Shown here piece by piece: positions 1 to 8,746 of a DNA stretch of 54,605 bases. Numbering within the stretch: position 1 is the first letter of the stretch; every line of letters begins with the position of its first letter. The translations under genes were made by a program, and so were the position numbers. The stretch is from NCBI GenBank assembly GCA_913063435.1, contig CAJXYI010000012.1, positions 1 to 54,605 of the forward strand. Reading direction: 5' to 3'. The DNA comes from an uncultured Actinomycetales bacterium. Lineage in GTDB: Bacteria > Actinomycetota > Actinomycetes > S36-B12. The notes beneath the pieces were generated by a model, which saw only the letters and a list, made by a program, of their open reading frames with translations, ran no database searches and had not been told where the DNA came from.

Positions 1-1247
1 CCTTGAAGTCGGTGGGGGTGGCCCCCGCCGAACTCGAGGCTGCCTTCGACGAAGGCCTGGGCTTCGATGGCTCGGCGATCGAGGGCTTCGCTCGAGTGTC
101 GGAGTCGGACATGATCGCCAAGCCCGACCCCTCGACGTTCGCGATCCTGCCCTGGCGCGGTGAATCCGCCGGGGTGGCCCGCTTGTTCTGTGACATACAC
201 ATGCCCGACGGCTCCCCGTCATACGCGGATCCGCGGTGGGTGCTGCGCCGCACGTTGCAGCGGGCGGCCGATATGGGCTTCACGTTCTACACCCATCCTG
301 AGGTGGAGTTCTATCTGTTGAAGAACGCACCCGGCGAAGGGCCGCTGGAACCGATTGATCACTATGGATACTTCGATAATTCCCCGCAGGCGATCGGCTA
401 CGACTTCCGGCGCAATGCGATCACGATGCTCGAATCCATGGGGATCTCGGTGGAATTCAGCCATCACGAGGGTGGTCCGGGGCAGCAGGAGATCGACCTG
501 CGCTACGCCGATGCGCTCTCTACGGCCGACAACCTCATGACGTTCCGCCTTGTCGTCAAGGAGGTGGCCCTCGAGCAGGGGGTCTATGCGACCTTCATGC
601 CCAAGCCCTTCAGGGACGCCCCTGGTTCAGGGATGCACACACACCTGTCGTTATTCGAAGGCGACCGCAATGCATTCTTCGAACCGGGTGCGCCCTATCA
701 ACTGTCGAAGGTCGCCCGCTCGTTCATTGCCGGTTTACTCACCCATGCACCCGACATCAGCGCGGTCACGAATCAGTTCGTCAACTCCTATAAGCGACTC
801 GCCGGTGGAGGAGAGGCACCCGAGTGGATCTGCTGGGGGCACAACAACCGGTCCGCTCTCGTGCGGGTCCCGATGTACAAGCCGACGAAGGGCAACTCCA
901 CCCGAATCGAGTTCCGGTCCCTGGACAGCGCGTGCAATCCGTACCTGGCGTTCTCGGTCATCCTCGCCGCGGGATTGAAGGGGATCGAAGAGGGTTATGA
1001 GTTGCCGCCGGGGAGCGAGGACGACGTGTGGTCATTGACACCGGCCGAGCGGCGGGCGCTGGGCATGGCCCCGCTGCCCACCAGTCTCAACCAGGCTATT
1101 CAGGCGATGGAGGGATCCGAACTCGTCGCCGAGACGCTCGGGGAGCACGTGTTCGACTTCTTCCTTCGCAATAAGAAAGCGGAGTGGGACGAATACCGCC
1201 GCCAGGTCAATCAGTGGGAGATCGACCGCTACCTGCCGCTCCTGTAA
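1..1247 (+). CDS. glnA2: glutamine synthetase, GlnA2 type (5' partial)
   Basis: Glutamine synthetase fold enzyme, ATP-dependent ligation of ammonia or an amine to glutamate. The frame is open to the left edge, so roughly the first 35 residues are missing; the TTG at base 3 is an internal Leu. Visible family blocks are the N-terminal GFDGSAIEGFARV, the catalytic-site strand PEVEFYLL, the metal-ligand block HHEGGPGQQEIDLRYA, FMPKPF, and the ATP/glutamate segment NRSALVRVP. At the position of the adenylylation loop it reads DDVWSLTPAERRALG, with Trp where GlnA1 has Tyr, so GlnE should not modify it. Actinobacterial GlnA2 proteins sit next to glnE as here, and the Streptomyces GlnA2 has been described as a gamma-glutamylpolyamine synthetase; whether this one uses ammonia or polyamines cannot be told from sequence. 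glnE follows after 30 nt, probably cotranscribed. Confidence 0.92.
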   Translation, partial: LKSVGVAPAELEAAFDEGLGFDGSAIEGFARVSESDMIAKPDPSTFAILPWRGESAGVARLFCDIHMPDGSPSYADPRWVLRRTLQRAADMGFTFYTHPEVEFYLLKNAPGEGPLEPIDHYGYFDNSPQAIGYDFRRNAITMLESMGISVEFSHHEGGPGQQEIDLRYADALSTADNLMTFRLVVKEVALEQGVYATFMPKPFRDAPGSGMHTHLSLFEGDRNAFFEPGAPYQLSKVARSFIAGLLTHAPDISAVTNQFVNSYKRLAGGGEAPEWICWGHNNRSALVRVPMYKPTKGNSTRIEFRSLDSACNPYLAFSVILAAGLKGIEEGYELPPGSEDDVWSLTPAERRALGMAPLPTSLNQAIQAMEGSELVAETLGEHVFDFFLRNKKAEWDEYRRQVNQWEIDRYLPLL

Positions 1248-1277
1248 TCACCCGGGGATTGCCAGATCGGATCGCAG

Positions 1278-4259
1278 ATGAGCACCGGACGAGCGACCTC
1301 TGCCACCGCCTCATTGGCGCGGGCAGGTTTCGTCGACACCGTTGGTGCGCATGACCGACTCTCAGCGTTATCCCTCGATGATGCTCTGCGGGCGAAGCTG
1401 GTCGACGACCTAGCATCGTCTGCCGATCCAGATCAGGCTCTGGTTGCGCTGATGGACCTACCACCCGATGCGCAACGTCTGGTGCTCGACGACGACCGCG
1501 TTCGGGCCTCGTTCTGCATCGTCTGCGGCGCCTCAGCGGCGCTGGGTCGTCATCTCTCTCGCCACCCTGAGCACCTCACGGTGCTATCGCCATCGCAGTC
1601 CGACCTCGAGGCTGTCACGATCCGACAGGATCTGCTGGCTGCCGTCGGTGCCGTCGACACACCACAGGGTCCTCGAGCTCGAGGATCGGGTTTCGACGTA
1701 CTCGACGACATGCGCGTGGCCTATCGACGCTGGCTGCTCACCATCGCGGTCGCCGATCTGGTGCACGAGGAGAGATTCGATGAGGTGTCCCAGCACCTCG
1801 CTGATCTCGCGGACGCGACCCTCGAGACGGGGTTGGCGGTTGCGCGGGCGGACCTGCCATCCGACAGCGAGCCGTGCCGCATCGCTGTTATCGCGATGGG
1901 CAAGTGCGGTGGCCGGGAACTCAACTACATCAGCGATGTCGATGTGATCTTCGTGGCCGAGCCTCTCTCTACGCCCGATGGTGACACCGGTGATGAGGTG
2001 GCCGCGTTGAAGACAGCTACGAAATTGGCCGCCGGACTGATCCGAGTCTGCGGTGAGCACACGGGTGAAGGTTCGATCTGGGAGGTCGATGCTGCACTTC
2101 GCCCCGAGGGCAAGGCCGGAGCATTGGTGCGCACCCTCGCCTCGCACATCGGCTACTACGACCGGTGGGCGACCACGTGGGAGTTCCAGGCGCTCCTCAA
2201 AGCACGCCCGGCAGCCGGTGATCGCGAACTCGGGCAGATGTATCTCGACGCGATCGCGGGAAAGGTGTGGGAGGCAGCGGGTAGGCCGGATTTCGTCGTC
2301 GATGTCCAACGGATGCGCCGGCGCGTCGAAGAGCATGTCCCGGCTCGTGAGGCCGACCGGCAGATCAAGCTTGGGCGCGGAGGCCTTCGAGACGTGGAAT
2401 TCTCGGTCCAACTTCTGCAGTTGGTCCATGGCCGCAGTGATGTCATGGTGCGCAGTGCAACGACGCTGACCGCGTTGGAGGCGCTTGCGACCTGGGGTTA
2501 CGTCGGGCGCGAAGACGGCTCTACCCTGGCATCTGCCTATCGGTTCCTGCGAACACTCGAGCATCGCATTCAACTGCAGGACCTGCGCCGCACGCACCTG
2601 ATGCCCGAGGCGGACGGCGACCTGAGGCGATTAGGTCGTTCGATGGGATTCCGCCGTGATCCCGTGGCCGAACTCGCCCGCGAATGGAATTCCCATGCTC
2701 GCGAAGTCCGCAGAATCCACGAGAAGTTGTTCTATCGGCCGCTGCTGCAGGCGGTCGCTCGACTCGAACCCGGAGAGGCACGGCTCACCCCCGAGGCTGC
2801 CGCCGAGAGACTGCTGGCCCTCGGATACGCCGATCCTGCCGGTGCGTTGCGACACCTCGAGGCATTGACATCGGGGGTATCACGACGTGCCGCGATCCAG
2901 CGGACACTGCTGCCGGTGCTCCTCGGCTGGTTCGCGAACGGTGCAGATCCTGACGCTGCGCTGCTCAGTTTCCGACATATGAGTGAGGATCTCGGTTCGA
3001 CCCCGTGGTACCTGCGCCTCTTGCGGGACGAGTCTGCGGCAGCCGAGAGAATGGCGATGCTGCTGTCCTCGAGCCGCTACAGCAGCGACCTGCTGTTGCG
3101 TTCCCCGGATGCGGTGGCGATGCTGGCCGATGAAAGCGACCTCGCACCACGCACTGGCGAACAGTTGCGCACCGAGATCGACGCTGCACTCTCGCGTCAC
3201 GAGAACGCTGAATCGACGGTCGCGGCGATCCGCACGATCCGTCGGCGTGAGTTGTTCCGCATCAGTGCTGCTGACATCCTCGACCTGATCGACCCGGTAG
3301 CCGTCATGCGCGGCATCAGCGATGTCACCGAAGCCTCGATCGACGGCGCGCTCCAGGCGGCGATCGAAGCCGTGGCAACCGATCGCGGTGGCATGCCCAC
3401 TCGCATGGCGGTCATCGGTATGGGCCGGTTCGGCGGTCGAGAACTGGGGTTTGGCAGCGATGCCGATGTCATGTTCGTGCATGATCCACTTCCCGGTGCG
3501 GAGGACAAGGCGGCCACTGATGCAGCGCTTGCCGTTGCCAACGAGTTGCGGCGCCTGCTTTCGGTGCCTTCGACTGATCCGCCGCTGGAGATCGACGCGG
3601 ATCTGCGCCCGGAAGGTCGCCAGGGGCCGCTCGTGCGCACCCTGGCCTCCTATGCCGCGTACTACGAACGCTGGTCGGCTCCCTGGGAGGCCCAGGCGCT
3701 GCTGAGGGCGCGCTTCATCGCCGGAGATTCCCAACTGGGGGCAGACTTCACCGCGTTGATCGATCCGCTGCGCTGGCCTTCCGGTGGGTTGACCGAAGAG
3801 GCCTTGCGTGAGATGCGCCGACTGAAGGCGCGTATGGAATCGGAACGGTTGCCGCGTGGAGCGGACCCGACGTTGCACACGAAACTTGGTCGCGGTGGCT
3901 TGGCTGATGTGGAATGGGTTGCACAGCTGCTGCAGTTGCGCCATGCCGCGACGGTGCCGAACTTGCGCACGACGGGAACGATCGCGGCCCTCGACTCTGC
4001 CGTGTCGGCGGGTCTGTTGGAGCCCACCGATCGCGATGAGTTGGTGTCGGGCTGGCTGATGGCCACCCGGGTGCGCAACGCGATCGTCCTGGCGCGGGGC
4101 AAGGCGGGGGATCTCGTGCCTTCAGCGCCGCCGGATCTCACCGGTGTGGCGTACCTGATGGGTTACGGTCCCGGACACGGCAGCGATCTACTGGAGGACT
4201 ACCGTCGCGTGACACGTCGGGCGCGTTCGGTCGTGGAGCGGGTGTTCTACGAGAACTGA
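1278..4259 (+). CDS. glnE: bifunctional glutamine synthetase adenylyltransferase/deadenylase
   Basis: GlnE adds or removes AMP on the regulatory tyrosine of GlnA1 and so tunes glutamine synthesis to nitrogen status. At 993 residues it has the full family length, with two nucleotidyltransferase halves. The first contains MGKCGGRELNYISDVDVIFV around residue 210 and the second MGRFGGRELGFGSDADVMFV around residue 720; both show the G-G-x-E-L and SDxD metal-binding pattern. The ATG at 1278 lies 30 nt after glnA2 with only a weak GGA-type ribosome site, so coupling to glnA2 is likely. The target glnA1 is about 400 nt downstream on the other strand. Nothing looks damaged. Confidence 0.97.
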   Translation: MSTGRATSATASLARAGFVDTVGAHDRLSALSLDDALRAKLVDDLASSADPDQALVALMDLPPDAQRLVLDDDRVRASFCIVCGASAALGRHLSRHPEHLTVLSPSQSDLEAVTIRQDLLAAVGAVDTPQGPRARGSGFDVLDDMRVAYRRWLLTIAVADLVHEERFDEVSQHLADLADATLETGLAVARADLPSDSEPCRIAVIAMGKCGGRELNYISDVDVIFVAEPLSTPDGDTGDEVAALKTATKLAAGLIRVCGEHTGEGSIWEVDAALRPEGKAGALVRTLASHIGYYDRWATTWEFQALLKARPAAGDRELGQMYLDAIAGKVWEAAGRPDFVVDVQRMRRRVEEHVPAREADRQIKLGRGGLRDVEFSVQLLQLVHGRSDVMVRSATTLTALEALATWGYVGREDGSTLASAYRFLRTLEHRIQLQDLRRTHLMPEADGDLRRLGRSMGFRRDPVAELAREWNSHAREVRRIHEKLFYRPLLQAVARLEPGEARLTPEAAAERLLALGYADPAGALRHLEALTSGVSRRAAIQRTLLPVLLGWFANGADPDAALLSFRHMSEDLGSTPWYLRLLRDESAAAERMAMLLSSSRYSSDLLLRSPDAVAMLADESDLAPRTGEQLRTEIDAALSRHENAESTVAAIRTIRRRELFRISAADILDLIDPVAVMRGISDVTEASIDGALQAAIEAVATDRGGMPTRMAVIGMGRFGGRELGFGSDADVMFVHDPLPGAEDKAATDAALAVANELRRLLSVPSTDPPLEIDADLRPEGRQGPLVRTLASYAAYYERWSAPWEAQALLRARFIAGDSQLGADFTALIDPLRWPSGGLTEEALREMRRLKARMESERLPRGADPTLHTKLGRGGLADVEWVAQLLQLRHAATVPNLRTTGTIAALDSAVSAGLLEPTDRDELVSGWLMATRVRNAIVLARGKAGDLVPSAPPDLTGVAYLMGYGPGHGSDLLEDYRRVTRRARSVVERVFYEN

Positions 4260-4272
4260 ACCGTGGCGGGCC

Positions 4273-4278
4273 TACACT
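4273..4278 (+). promoter_or_regulatory. -10 hexamer TACACT, leaderless promoter
   Basis: TACACT ends 7 nt before the GTG at 4286, the geometry of a leaderless transcript that starts at or next to the start codon. No Shine-Dalgarno sequence lies between. Confidence 0.55.
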
Positions 4279-4285
4279 CGCGATC

Positions 4286-4609
4286 GTGGAGATCACCAGC
4301 GACCTCGTGTTCGCCGTCATCGGCTGGATCGGTGCTGTCTTGATCGTCGTCGGTTATGCGCTCGTCGCGACCCGGCGCGTGTCATCGCATTCAGTCGCCT
4401 TCCATGTCATCACCTTGCTCGGCAGTCTCGGGCTCACGATGTACGCCCTGGCGATTGCTGCATGGCCCAACGTCGCTTTGAACGGGTTCATGCTCATCGT
4501 CGCTGCAGTCGGTGTGGTGATGGCCTGGCGCGTCGTGAAGGGTCTCCGGGCGAGGAACCAGCTTGCGATGAGCGAAGGGCCCCCTGCCGAAGCCGGGGGC
4601 CCTTCGTGA
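4286..4609 (+). CDS. small three-helix membrane protein, CBU_0592-like
   Basis: A 107-residue integral membrane protein with three predicted helices (about residues 6-28, 37-58 and 62-84) and a polar C-terminal tail. The spacing of the helices and the IGWIGAVLIVVGYAL and GSLGLTMYALA segments resemble the CBU_0592-like membrane domain, whose function is unknown to me. The GTG start is set by the -10 hexamer 7 nt upstream. The last codons are inside a strong hairpin that probably ends transcription. It is convergent with glnA1. No enzymatic motif is visible. Confidence 0.75.
   Translation: MEITSDLVFAVIGWIGAVLIVVGYALVATRRVSSHSVAFHVITLLGSLGLTMYALAIAAWPNVALNGFMLIVAAVGVVMAWRVVKGLRARNQLAMSEGPPAEAGGPS
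4573..4606. terminator. 12-bp hairpin between convergent genes
   Basis: Perfect inverted repeat: 4573-4584 (CGAAGGGCCCCC) pairs with 4595-4606, loop of 10 nt. It covers the last codons of the small membrane gene and lies 56 nt past the glnA1 stop on the other strand, so it can act in both directions. There is no U-tract on either side, as is common in high-GC actinobacteria. Confidence 0.65.
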
Positions 4610-4661
4610 TCCCGATGCGCGCGAGGCGAGGCGCTGCATGGGGAGTCTTGGTGTCGGAGGA

Positions 4662-6086
4662 TCAGATGTCGTAGTACAGCTCGAACTCGTGCGGGTGCGG
4701 ACGCAACCGGATCGGATCCACCTCGTTTGCACGCTTCCAGTCGATCCAGGTCTCGATCAGATCCGAGGGGAACACATCTCCTGCCTGAAGGAACTCGTTA
4801 TCGGCCTCGAGTGCATTGAGAACCTCGGGCAGTGAGCCGGGAACCTGAGCGATCTCAGCGAGTTCCTCCGGGGGTAGCTCATAGAGATCCTTGTCGACCG
4901 GGGCCGGTGGCTCGATCTTGTTCTTGATGCCGTCGAGACCGGCCAGCAGCATCGCCGAGAATGCGAGGTAGGGGTTGCTGGAGGGATCGGGGACGCGGAA
5001 CTCGATGCGCTTGGCCTTCGGAGACGTTCCGGTGACCGGGATGCGGATGCAGGCTGAGCGGTTGCGGGCGGAGTACACGAGGTTCACCGGTGCTTCGAAC
5101 CCCGGGACGAGCCTGTGATAGGAGTTCACCGTCGGGTTGGTGAAGGCCAGCACCGCGGGTGCATGCTTCAACAAGCCACCGATGTACCAACGGGCCATGT
5201 CCGACAGGCCGCCGTAGCCCATCTCGTCATAGAACAGCGGCTCGCCGCCCTTCCACAGCGACTGATGGCAGTGCATACCAGAGCCGTTATCACCGAACAG
5301 CGGCTTGGGCATGAAGGTCACGGACTTGCCATTGGCCCAGGCGACATTCTTGATGACGTACTTGAACTGCATCACCTGGTCCGCAGCGTGTTGCAGGGTG
5401 TTGAAGCGGTAGTTGATCTCGGCCTGTCCGGCGGTGCCGACCTCGTGGTGGGCACGTTCGACCTCGAGGCCGACCTGCTGCAGAGCAACAACCATCTCGT
5501 CGCGCAGATCTGCGTAGTGGTCGACGGGCGGAACGGGAAAGTAGCCGCCCTTGTATCGGGTCTTGTAACCGAGGTTGCCGCCTTCTTCCTCACGGCCGGT
5601 GTTCCAGGCGCCCTCGATCGAGTCGATGAAGTAGTAGCCGGCGTTCTGCTTGGTTTCGAAACGCACGTCGTCGAAGATGTAGAACTCTGCCTCGGGGCCG
5701 AAGAACACGGTGTCGGCCAGACCGGTCGATGTCAGATAAGCCTCGGCCTTGGCCGCCACGTTACGTGGATCGCGGCTGTAGGGCTCGTCGGTGAAGGGAT
5801 CGCGGATGGAGTGGTTGATGACCAGGGTCTTCTCCATGCGGAACGGGTCGATGAATGCCGTGGCGGGGTCGGGAATGAGTTTCATGTCCGACTCGTGAAT
5901 GGCCTGGAAACCGCGGATCGATGACCCGTCGAACATCAGGCCGTCTTCGAAGGCGCTATCGACGAACGCCTGCGCCGGGACGTTGAAATGCTGCATGACA
6001 CCGGGCAGGTCCACGAAGCGGACGTCGACGAACTTCACGTCGTTATCGCGGATGTAGGCCTTCGCCTCGTCGGCATTGCTGAACAT
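4662..6086 (-). CDS. glnA: glutamine synthetase type I (GlnA1)
   Basis: Main glutamine synthetase: glutamate + NH3 + ATP to glutamine, a cytoplasmic dodecamer. The protein of 474 residues opens with [12 protein letters not shown] and shows DLPGVMQHF, the [12 protein letters not shown] block, the metal-binding [17 protein letters not shown], and the adenylylation loop DLYELPPEE with the modified tyrosine near residue 402, the expected GlnE target. Two in-frame ATGs exist at 6098 and 6086. The second is chosen because GGAGGAG, 4 nt upstream of it, is a strong ribosome site, and actinobacterial GlnA proteins begin M-F-x-N-A-D-E-A. Upstream lies a four-part GlnR operator, indicating nitrogen control. 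Confidence 0.98.
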   Translation of the reverse strand: MFSNADEAKAYIRDNDVKFVDVRFVDLPGVMQHFNVPAQAFVDSAFEDGLMFDGSSIRGFQAIHESDMKLIPDPATAFIDPFRMEKTLVINHSIRDPFTDEPYSRDPRNVAAKAEAYLTSTGLADTVFFGPEAEFYIFDDVRFETKQNAGYYFIDSIEGAWNTGREEEGGNLGYKTRYKGGYFPVPPVDHYADLRDEMVVALQQVGLEVERAHHEVGTAGQAEINYRFNTLQHAADQVMQFKYVIKNVAWANGKSVTFMPKPLFGDNGSGMHCHQSLWKGGEPLFYDEMGYGGLSDMARWYIGGLLKHAPAVLAFTNPTVNSYHRLVPGFEAPVNLVYSARNRSACIRIPVTGTSPKAKRIEFRVPDPSSNPYLAFSAMLLAGLDGIKNKIEPPAPVDKDLYELPPEELAEIAQVPGSLPEVLNALEADNEFLQAGDVFPSDLIETWIDWKRANEVDPIRLRPHPHEFELYYDI

Positions 6087-6167
6087 TGACTCCTCCATAC
6101 CCCCGCGGCGTGGGTTCGCTCGCGGTGTGATCGCCTCAGCGGCGGCTGGTGCCGCCGTCAGTGGCTG

Positions 6168-6173
6168 ACGCTA
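6168..6173 (-). promoter_or_regulatory. probable -10 hexamer of glnA1
   Basis: On the minus strand TAGCGT lies 10 nt past the proximal GlnR half-site, so the operator covers the -35 region and upstream. It predicts a leader of about 75 nt before the ATG at 6086. Confidence 0.5.
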
Positions 6174-6183
6174 TCGGCACGGG

Positions 6184-6221
6184 ATTTCTGCCCCGTATAC
6201 CGATTGTTTCGCCCGTGTTAC
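6184..6221 (-). promoter_or_regulatory. GlnR operator upstream of glnA1
   Basis: Read on the minus strand the site is GTAAC-n6-GAAAC-n6-TATAC-n6-GAAAT, at 6221-6217, 6210-6206, 6199-6195 and 6188-6184. All three spacers are exactly 6 nt. This matches the actinobacterial GlnR consensus of two a-b pairs (gTnAC-n6-GaAAC-n6-GtnAC-n6-GAAAC) known from Streptomyces glnA, with deviations only in the third and fourth elements. Confidence 0.85.
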
Positions 6222-6289
6222 GGCTGACGCGTTCTGGGAGTCCCACCGAGCCTGGACTTGGTGCGGGTGAGCGGGGGACCCTAGGACGG

Positions 6290-8122
6290 CTAGCCGACCA
6301 CCTCGCGTAGTTTCACGTCATTGTCCCTGGCGATCTGCTCCGCTGCCTTCTCCCCGATCATGATCGCCGCGGCATTGGTGTTACCGCTGACGACATTGGG
6401 CATCACGCTCGCATCAGCCACGCGCAGACCGTCAACGCCGAGAACTCGCAGATTCGAGTCAACGACATCGCCGATCCGACACGTCGACGTCGCGTGGTAG
6501 ACGGTCAATGCGTAATGCCGGGCGAAGTCCTCCAGCAATGCGTCACTCGGGTCGGCGTCAGCTACGTGACCGTGGGCCTGCGCCAAGTGCGGTGGAATAA
6601 CCGGCTCACCTAGGCCACCGCCGGGCCATGCCTTCGCAATATCGAGGGCCTTACGCAGCACAGCGATCATGACCTGCACGTCGTGAGGGTCATCGAAGTA
6701 GTTGAAGTCGACGCGTGGATGAACCGCGGGGTCGGCGCTTACCAGCGTCACCGAACCCTCGGAGTGCGGCTGCACGGGATTCGCTAACACCACCACCTGA
6801 CCCTGATTCGGGTCGAGGAAGGAATTCGCATCGTCGAAGAACTCAGCCGGTGGGAGCCGGAAGACACCTTCCCAAATGTCGGGCGTGTATCCGGTCGCCA
6901 GGAAGGCGATCTGCGCATCGTGGGTGTGCTCATCGCCCAGTCCGGTGGAATAGAAAGCGACAGCGTCGTAGAGAGAGGACGAGGCCAGGCCTCGCCCGGT
7001 GGTGAACCATTCGGCCAAGCGGCGCTCCGCTTCGGCTTTGACGGCAGCCAGCGGCTCGGGTAGGTCGCTATCGTCCGCGGGGTCAGCCGGCAGCGGACCA
7101 GCGGGGGCCCGCAACGCGTCGGGTCCCAGGGAGAGAGCGATATCGGTCATCGTCTCGCCGATCCCGTCGGCGGCGAACATCAAGGGCGCGTGCAGGTGGT
7201 CTTTGAGATGACGCCCTACGTCGGGGAGATCGACGAGACATTCCACGCCGGCGGCGGTGAGTTCATCGCGGGCCCCGACCCCGGAGAGCATGAGCAGGTG
7301 CGGTGATCCGATCGTGCCAGCGCACAGCACCACCTCGGTGCCTGCGAGGACTGTTTCGAGCGTGCCCTGGTCGTTGCGAAAGCGAACGCCGGTCGCCCTC
7401 ACGGCATCGCCATCCGCCTCCAGGACGATCTGCTCGACGAGTGCACCGGTGATGATGGAGAGATTCTCCCTGTCCATCGCCGGCTCCAGATAGGCGTGAA
7501 AGGTCGAACTCCGCCGGCCGTCCTTGGTGGTCGTCTGGAACAGCGAGGCCACCCCCGCCGGATTGAGGCGGTCTCGACCGTTGTAGTCACCAGGATGCAA
7601 ACCCACAGCGCCTGCAGCTTCGACGAATTGCGTCGAGGCGCGCAACACCGGTTGGCGCACCGACACTCCCACCGGGCCGTCATGCCCGTGCACATCGTGG
7701 TCGGCGACGATCTCCGGGCTGTCCACGAATCCCTCAGCCTTGCGGAAATAGGGCAGTACCTCCTGGTATGACCAACCTCGAGCGCCCCTGGCAGCCCACG
7801 AATCGAAGTCTCCCGGGTGACCACGCACGTACGCCATGTAGTTCAGGCCCGACGAGCCGCCGAGCATCTTGCCCCGAGGCAGCATCATCATTCCGCCGAT
7901 GATTCCCTTGCCCACTCCACCCGGGTCGCCGTTGTACATCCAGTCGGTGGCGGGATCATTCTGCAGGCTTGCGACTGCGGCAGGCATCATCTCCGCGGCC
8001 GGCGGTGCTCCTCCGGCCTCGAGCAGGCACACCCGAACATTCGGGTCCTCGCTCAATCGGGCGGCAACAACAGCCCCCGCCGATCCTGCCCCCACGATCA
8101 CGTAATCGAACTTCTCGTCCAT
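6290..8122 (-). CDS. GMC family FAD-dependent oxidoreductase
   Basis: Choline-dehydrogenase-like alcohol oxidoreductase of 610 residues. The N-terminal dinucleotide motif is VGAGSAGAVVAARLSED, followed by the GMC signature around MLGGSSGLNYMAYVRG. The C-terminal active-site pair is in YHATSTCRIG (His) and GNTNAAAIMIGEKAA (Asn in place of a second His, as in some GMC members). The ATG at 8122 is preferred to the upstream one at 8179, because GAGGGGG precedes it and the conserved FAD motif follows directly. The alcohol substrate cannot be read from the sequence; choline, polyethylene glycol and other alcohols are used in this family. No betaine genes are nearby. Cytoplasmic, no signal peptide. 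Confidence 0.88.
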   Translation of the reverse strand: MDEKFDYVIVGAGSAGAVVAARLSEDPNVRVCLLEAGGAPPAAEMMPAAVASLQNDPATDWMYNGDPGGVGKGIIGGMMMLPRGKMLGGSSGLNYMAYVRGHPGDFDSWAARGARGWSYQEVLPYFRKAEGFVDSPEIVADHDVHGHDGPVGVSVRQPVLRASTQFVEAAGAVGLHPGDYNGRDRLNPAGVASLFQTTTKDGRRSSTFHAYLEPAMDRENLSIITGALVEQIVLEADGDAVRATGVRFRNDQGTLETVLAGTEVVLCAGTIGSPHLLMLSGVGARDELTAAGVECLVDLPDVGRHLKDHLHAPLMFAADGIGETMTDIALSLGPDALRAPAGPLPADPADDSDLPEPLAAVKAEAERRLAEWFTTGRGLASSSLYDAVAFYSTGLGDEHTHDAQIAFLATGYTPDIWEGVFRLPPAEFFDDANSFLDPNQGQVVVLANPVQPHSEGSVTLVSADPAVHPRVDFNYFDDPHDVQVMIAVLRKALDIAKAWPGGGLGEPVIPPHLAQAHGHVADADPSDALLEDFARHYALTVYHATSTCRIGDVVDSNLRVLGVDGLRVADASVMPNVVSGNTNAAAIMIGEKAAEQIARDNDVKLREVVG

Positions 8123-8316
8123 CGATCCCCCTCGGGTCGTTGCCCGCCGCCGATTGATCGAGGCGGTGTGCTGCGACATTACGCCAACGCCGGAGGGTGG
8201 CAGGCGGATTCGCGATTTTGCCTGCGCCTTCGGTCTCCTCGGTACTTCGAAGCCCGCGCATCAGGGAATGTCACAGTCGGGCACCCGCGAGGACCGCAAC
8301 GGCTAAGGGCGGCAGA

Positions 8317-8322
8317 TAGCGT
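8317..8322 (+). promoter_or_regulatory. -10 hexamer TAGCGT, leaderless promoter
   Basis: TAGCGT ends exactly 6 nt before the GTG at 8329 of the RDD gene. Confidence 0.6.
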
Positions 8323-8328
8323 GGGGGA

Positions 8329-8727
8329 GTGGCTCAGGCATCCTCGGTTCCCGTTCCGATCCCGGCAGGGCTGGGGCGGCGGGTACTCGCGATCCTCATC
8401 GACTGGGTGGCGTCCCTCCTGGTCGTGCGACTGATCTTCCCGGATATGCAATACCCGGGGAATGATTCGGCGGTCGCGATTCTGGGAGTGTTCTATCTGG
8501 AGGTGACGCTGTTCACCTGGCTGATCGGGTCTTCCTTCGGGCAGCGGATCGTCGGTCTCGCGGTGATTCGCGAAGCCGGAGGACGATTGGGGTTGCCGGC
8601 CATCGCGCTGCGGACCTTCCTGATCTGCCTGGTGATCCCCGCCCTCGTCTATGACTCCCAGGGGCGAGGATTGCACGATCGTGCCGCAGGTTCTCGCGTG
8701 GTGCTGCGCAAATCCGTGGTGGTCTGA
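8329..8727 (+). CDS. RDD family membrane protein
   Basis: A 132-residue membrane protein. The RDD-type opening helix is visible as LGRRVLAILIDWVASLLV, with the conserved Arg and Asp, followed by two more hydrophobic stretches near residues 45-65 and 85-105 and the family segment FGQRIVGLAVI. RDD proteins are found next to glnA in actinobacteria; a transport or ion-exchange role has been reported for some members elsewhere, but nothing here tells the substrate. The start is fixed by the leaderless -10 element 6 nt upstream. It is convergent with the DUF4191 gene, 19 nt apart. Confidence 0.88.
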   Translation: MAQASSVPVPIPAGLGRRVLAILIDWVASLLVVRLIFPDMQYPGNDSAVAILGVFYLEVTLFTWLIGSSFGQRIVGLAVIREAGGRLGLPAIALRTFLICLVIPALVYDSQGRGLHDRAAGSRVVLRKSVVV

Positions 8728-8746
8728 CGTTCAGCCCCTCACCGAT

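Noticed and set aside
1584-3944. Long antisense frames inside glnE
   Set aside because: High-GC shadow frames of a well-conserved gene; no ribosome sites or motifs.
6087-6098. GlnA1 start at the ATG at 6098
   Set aside because: The four added codons are the GGAGGAG ribosome site of the ATG at 6086.
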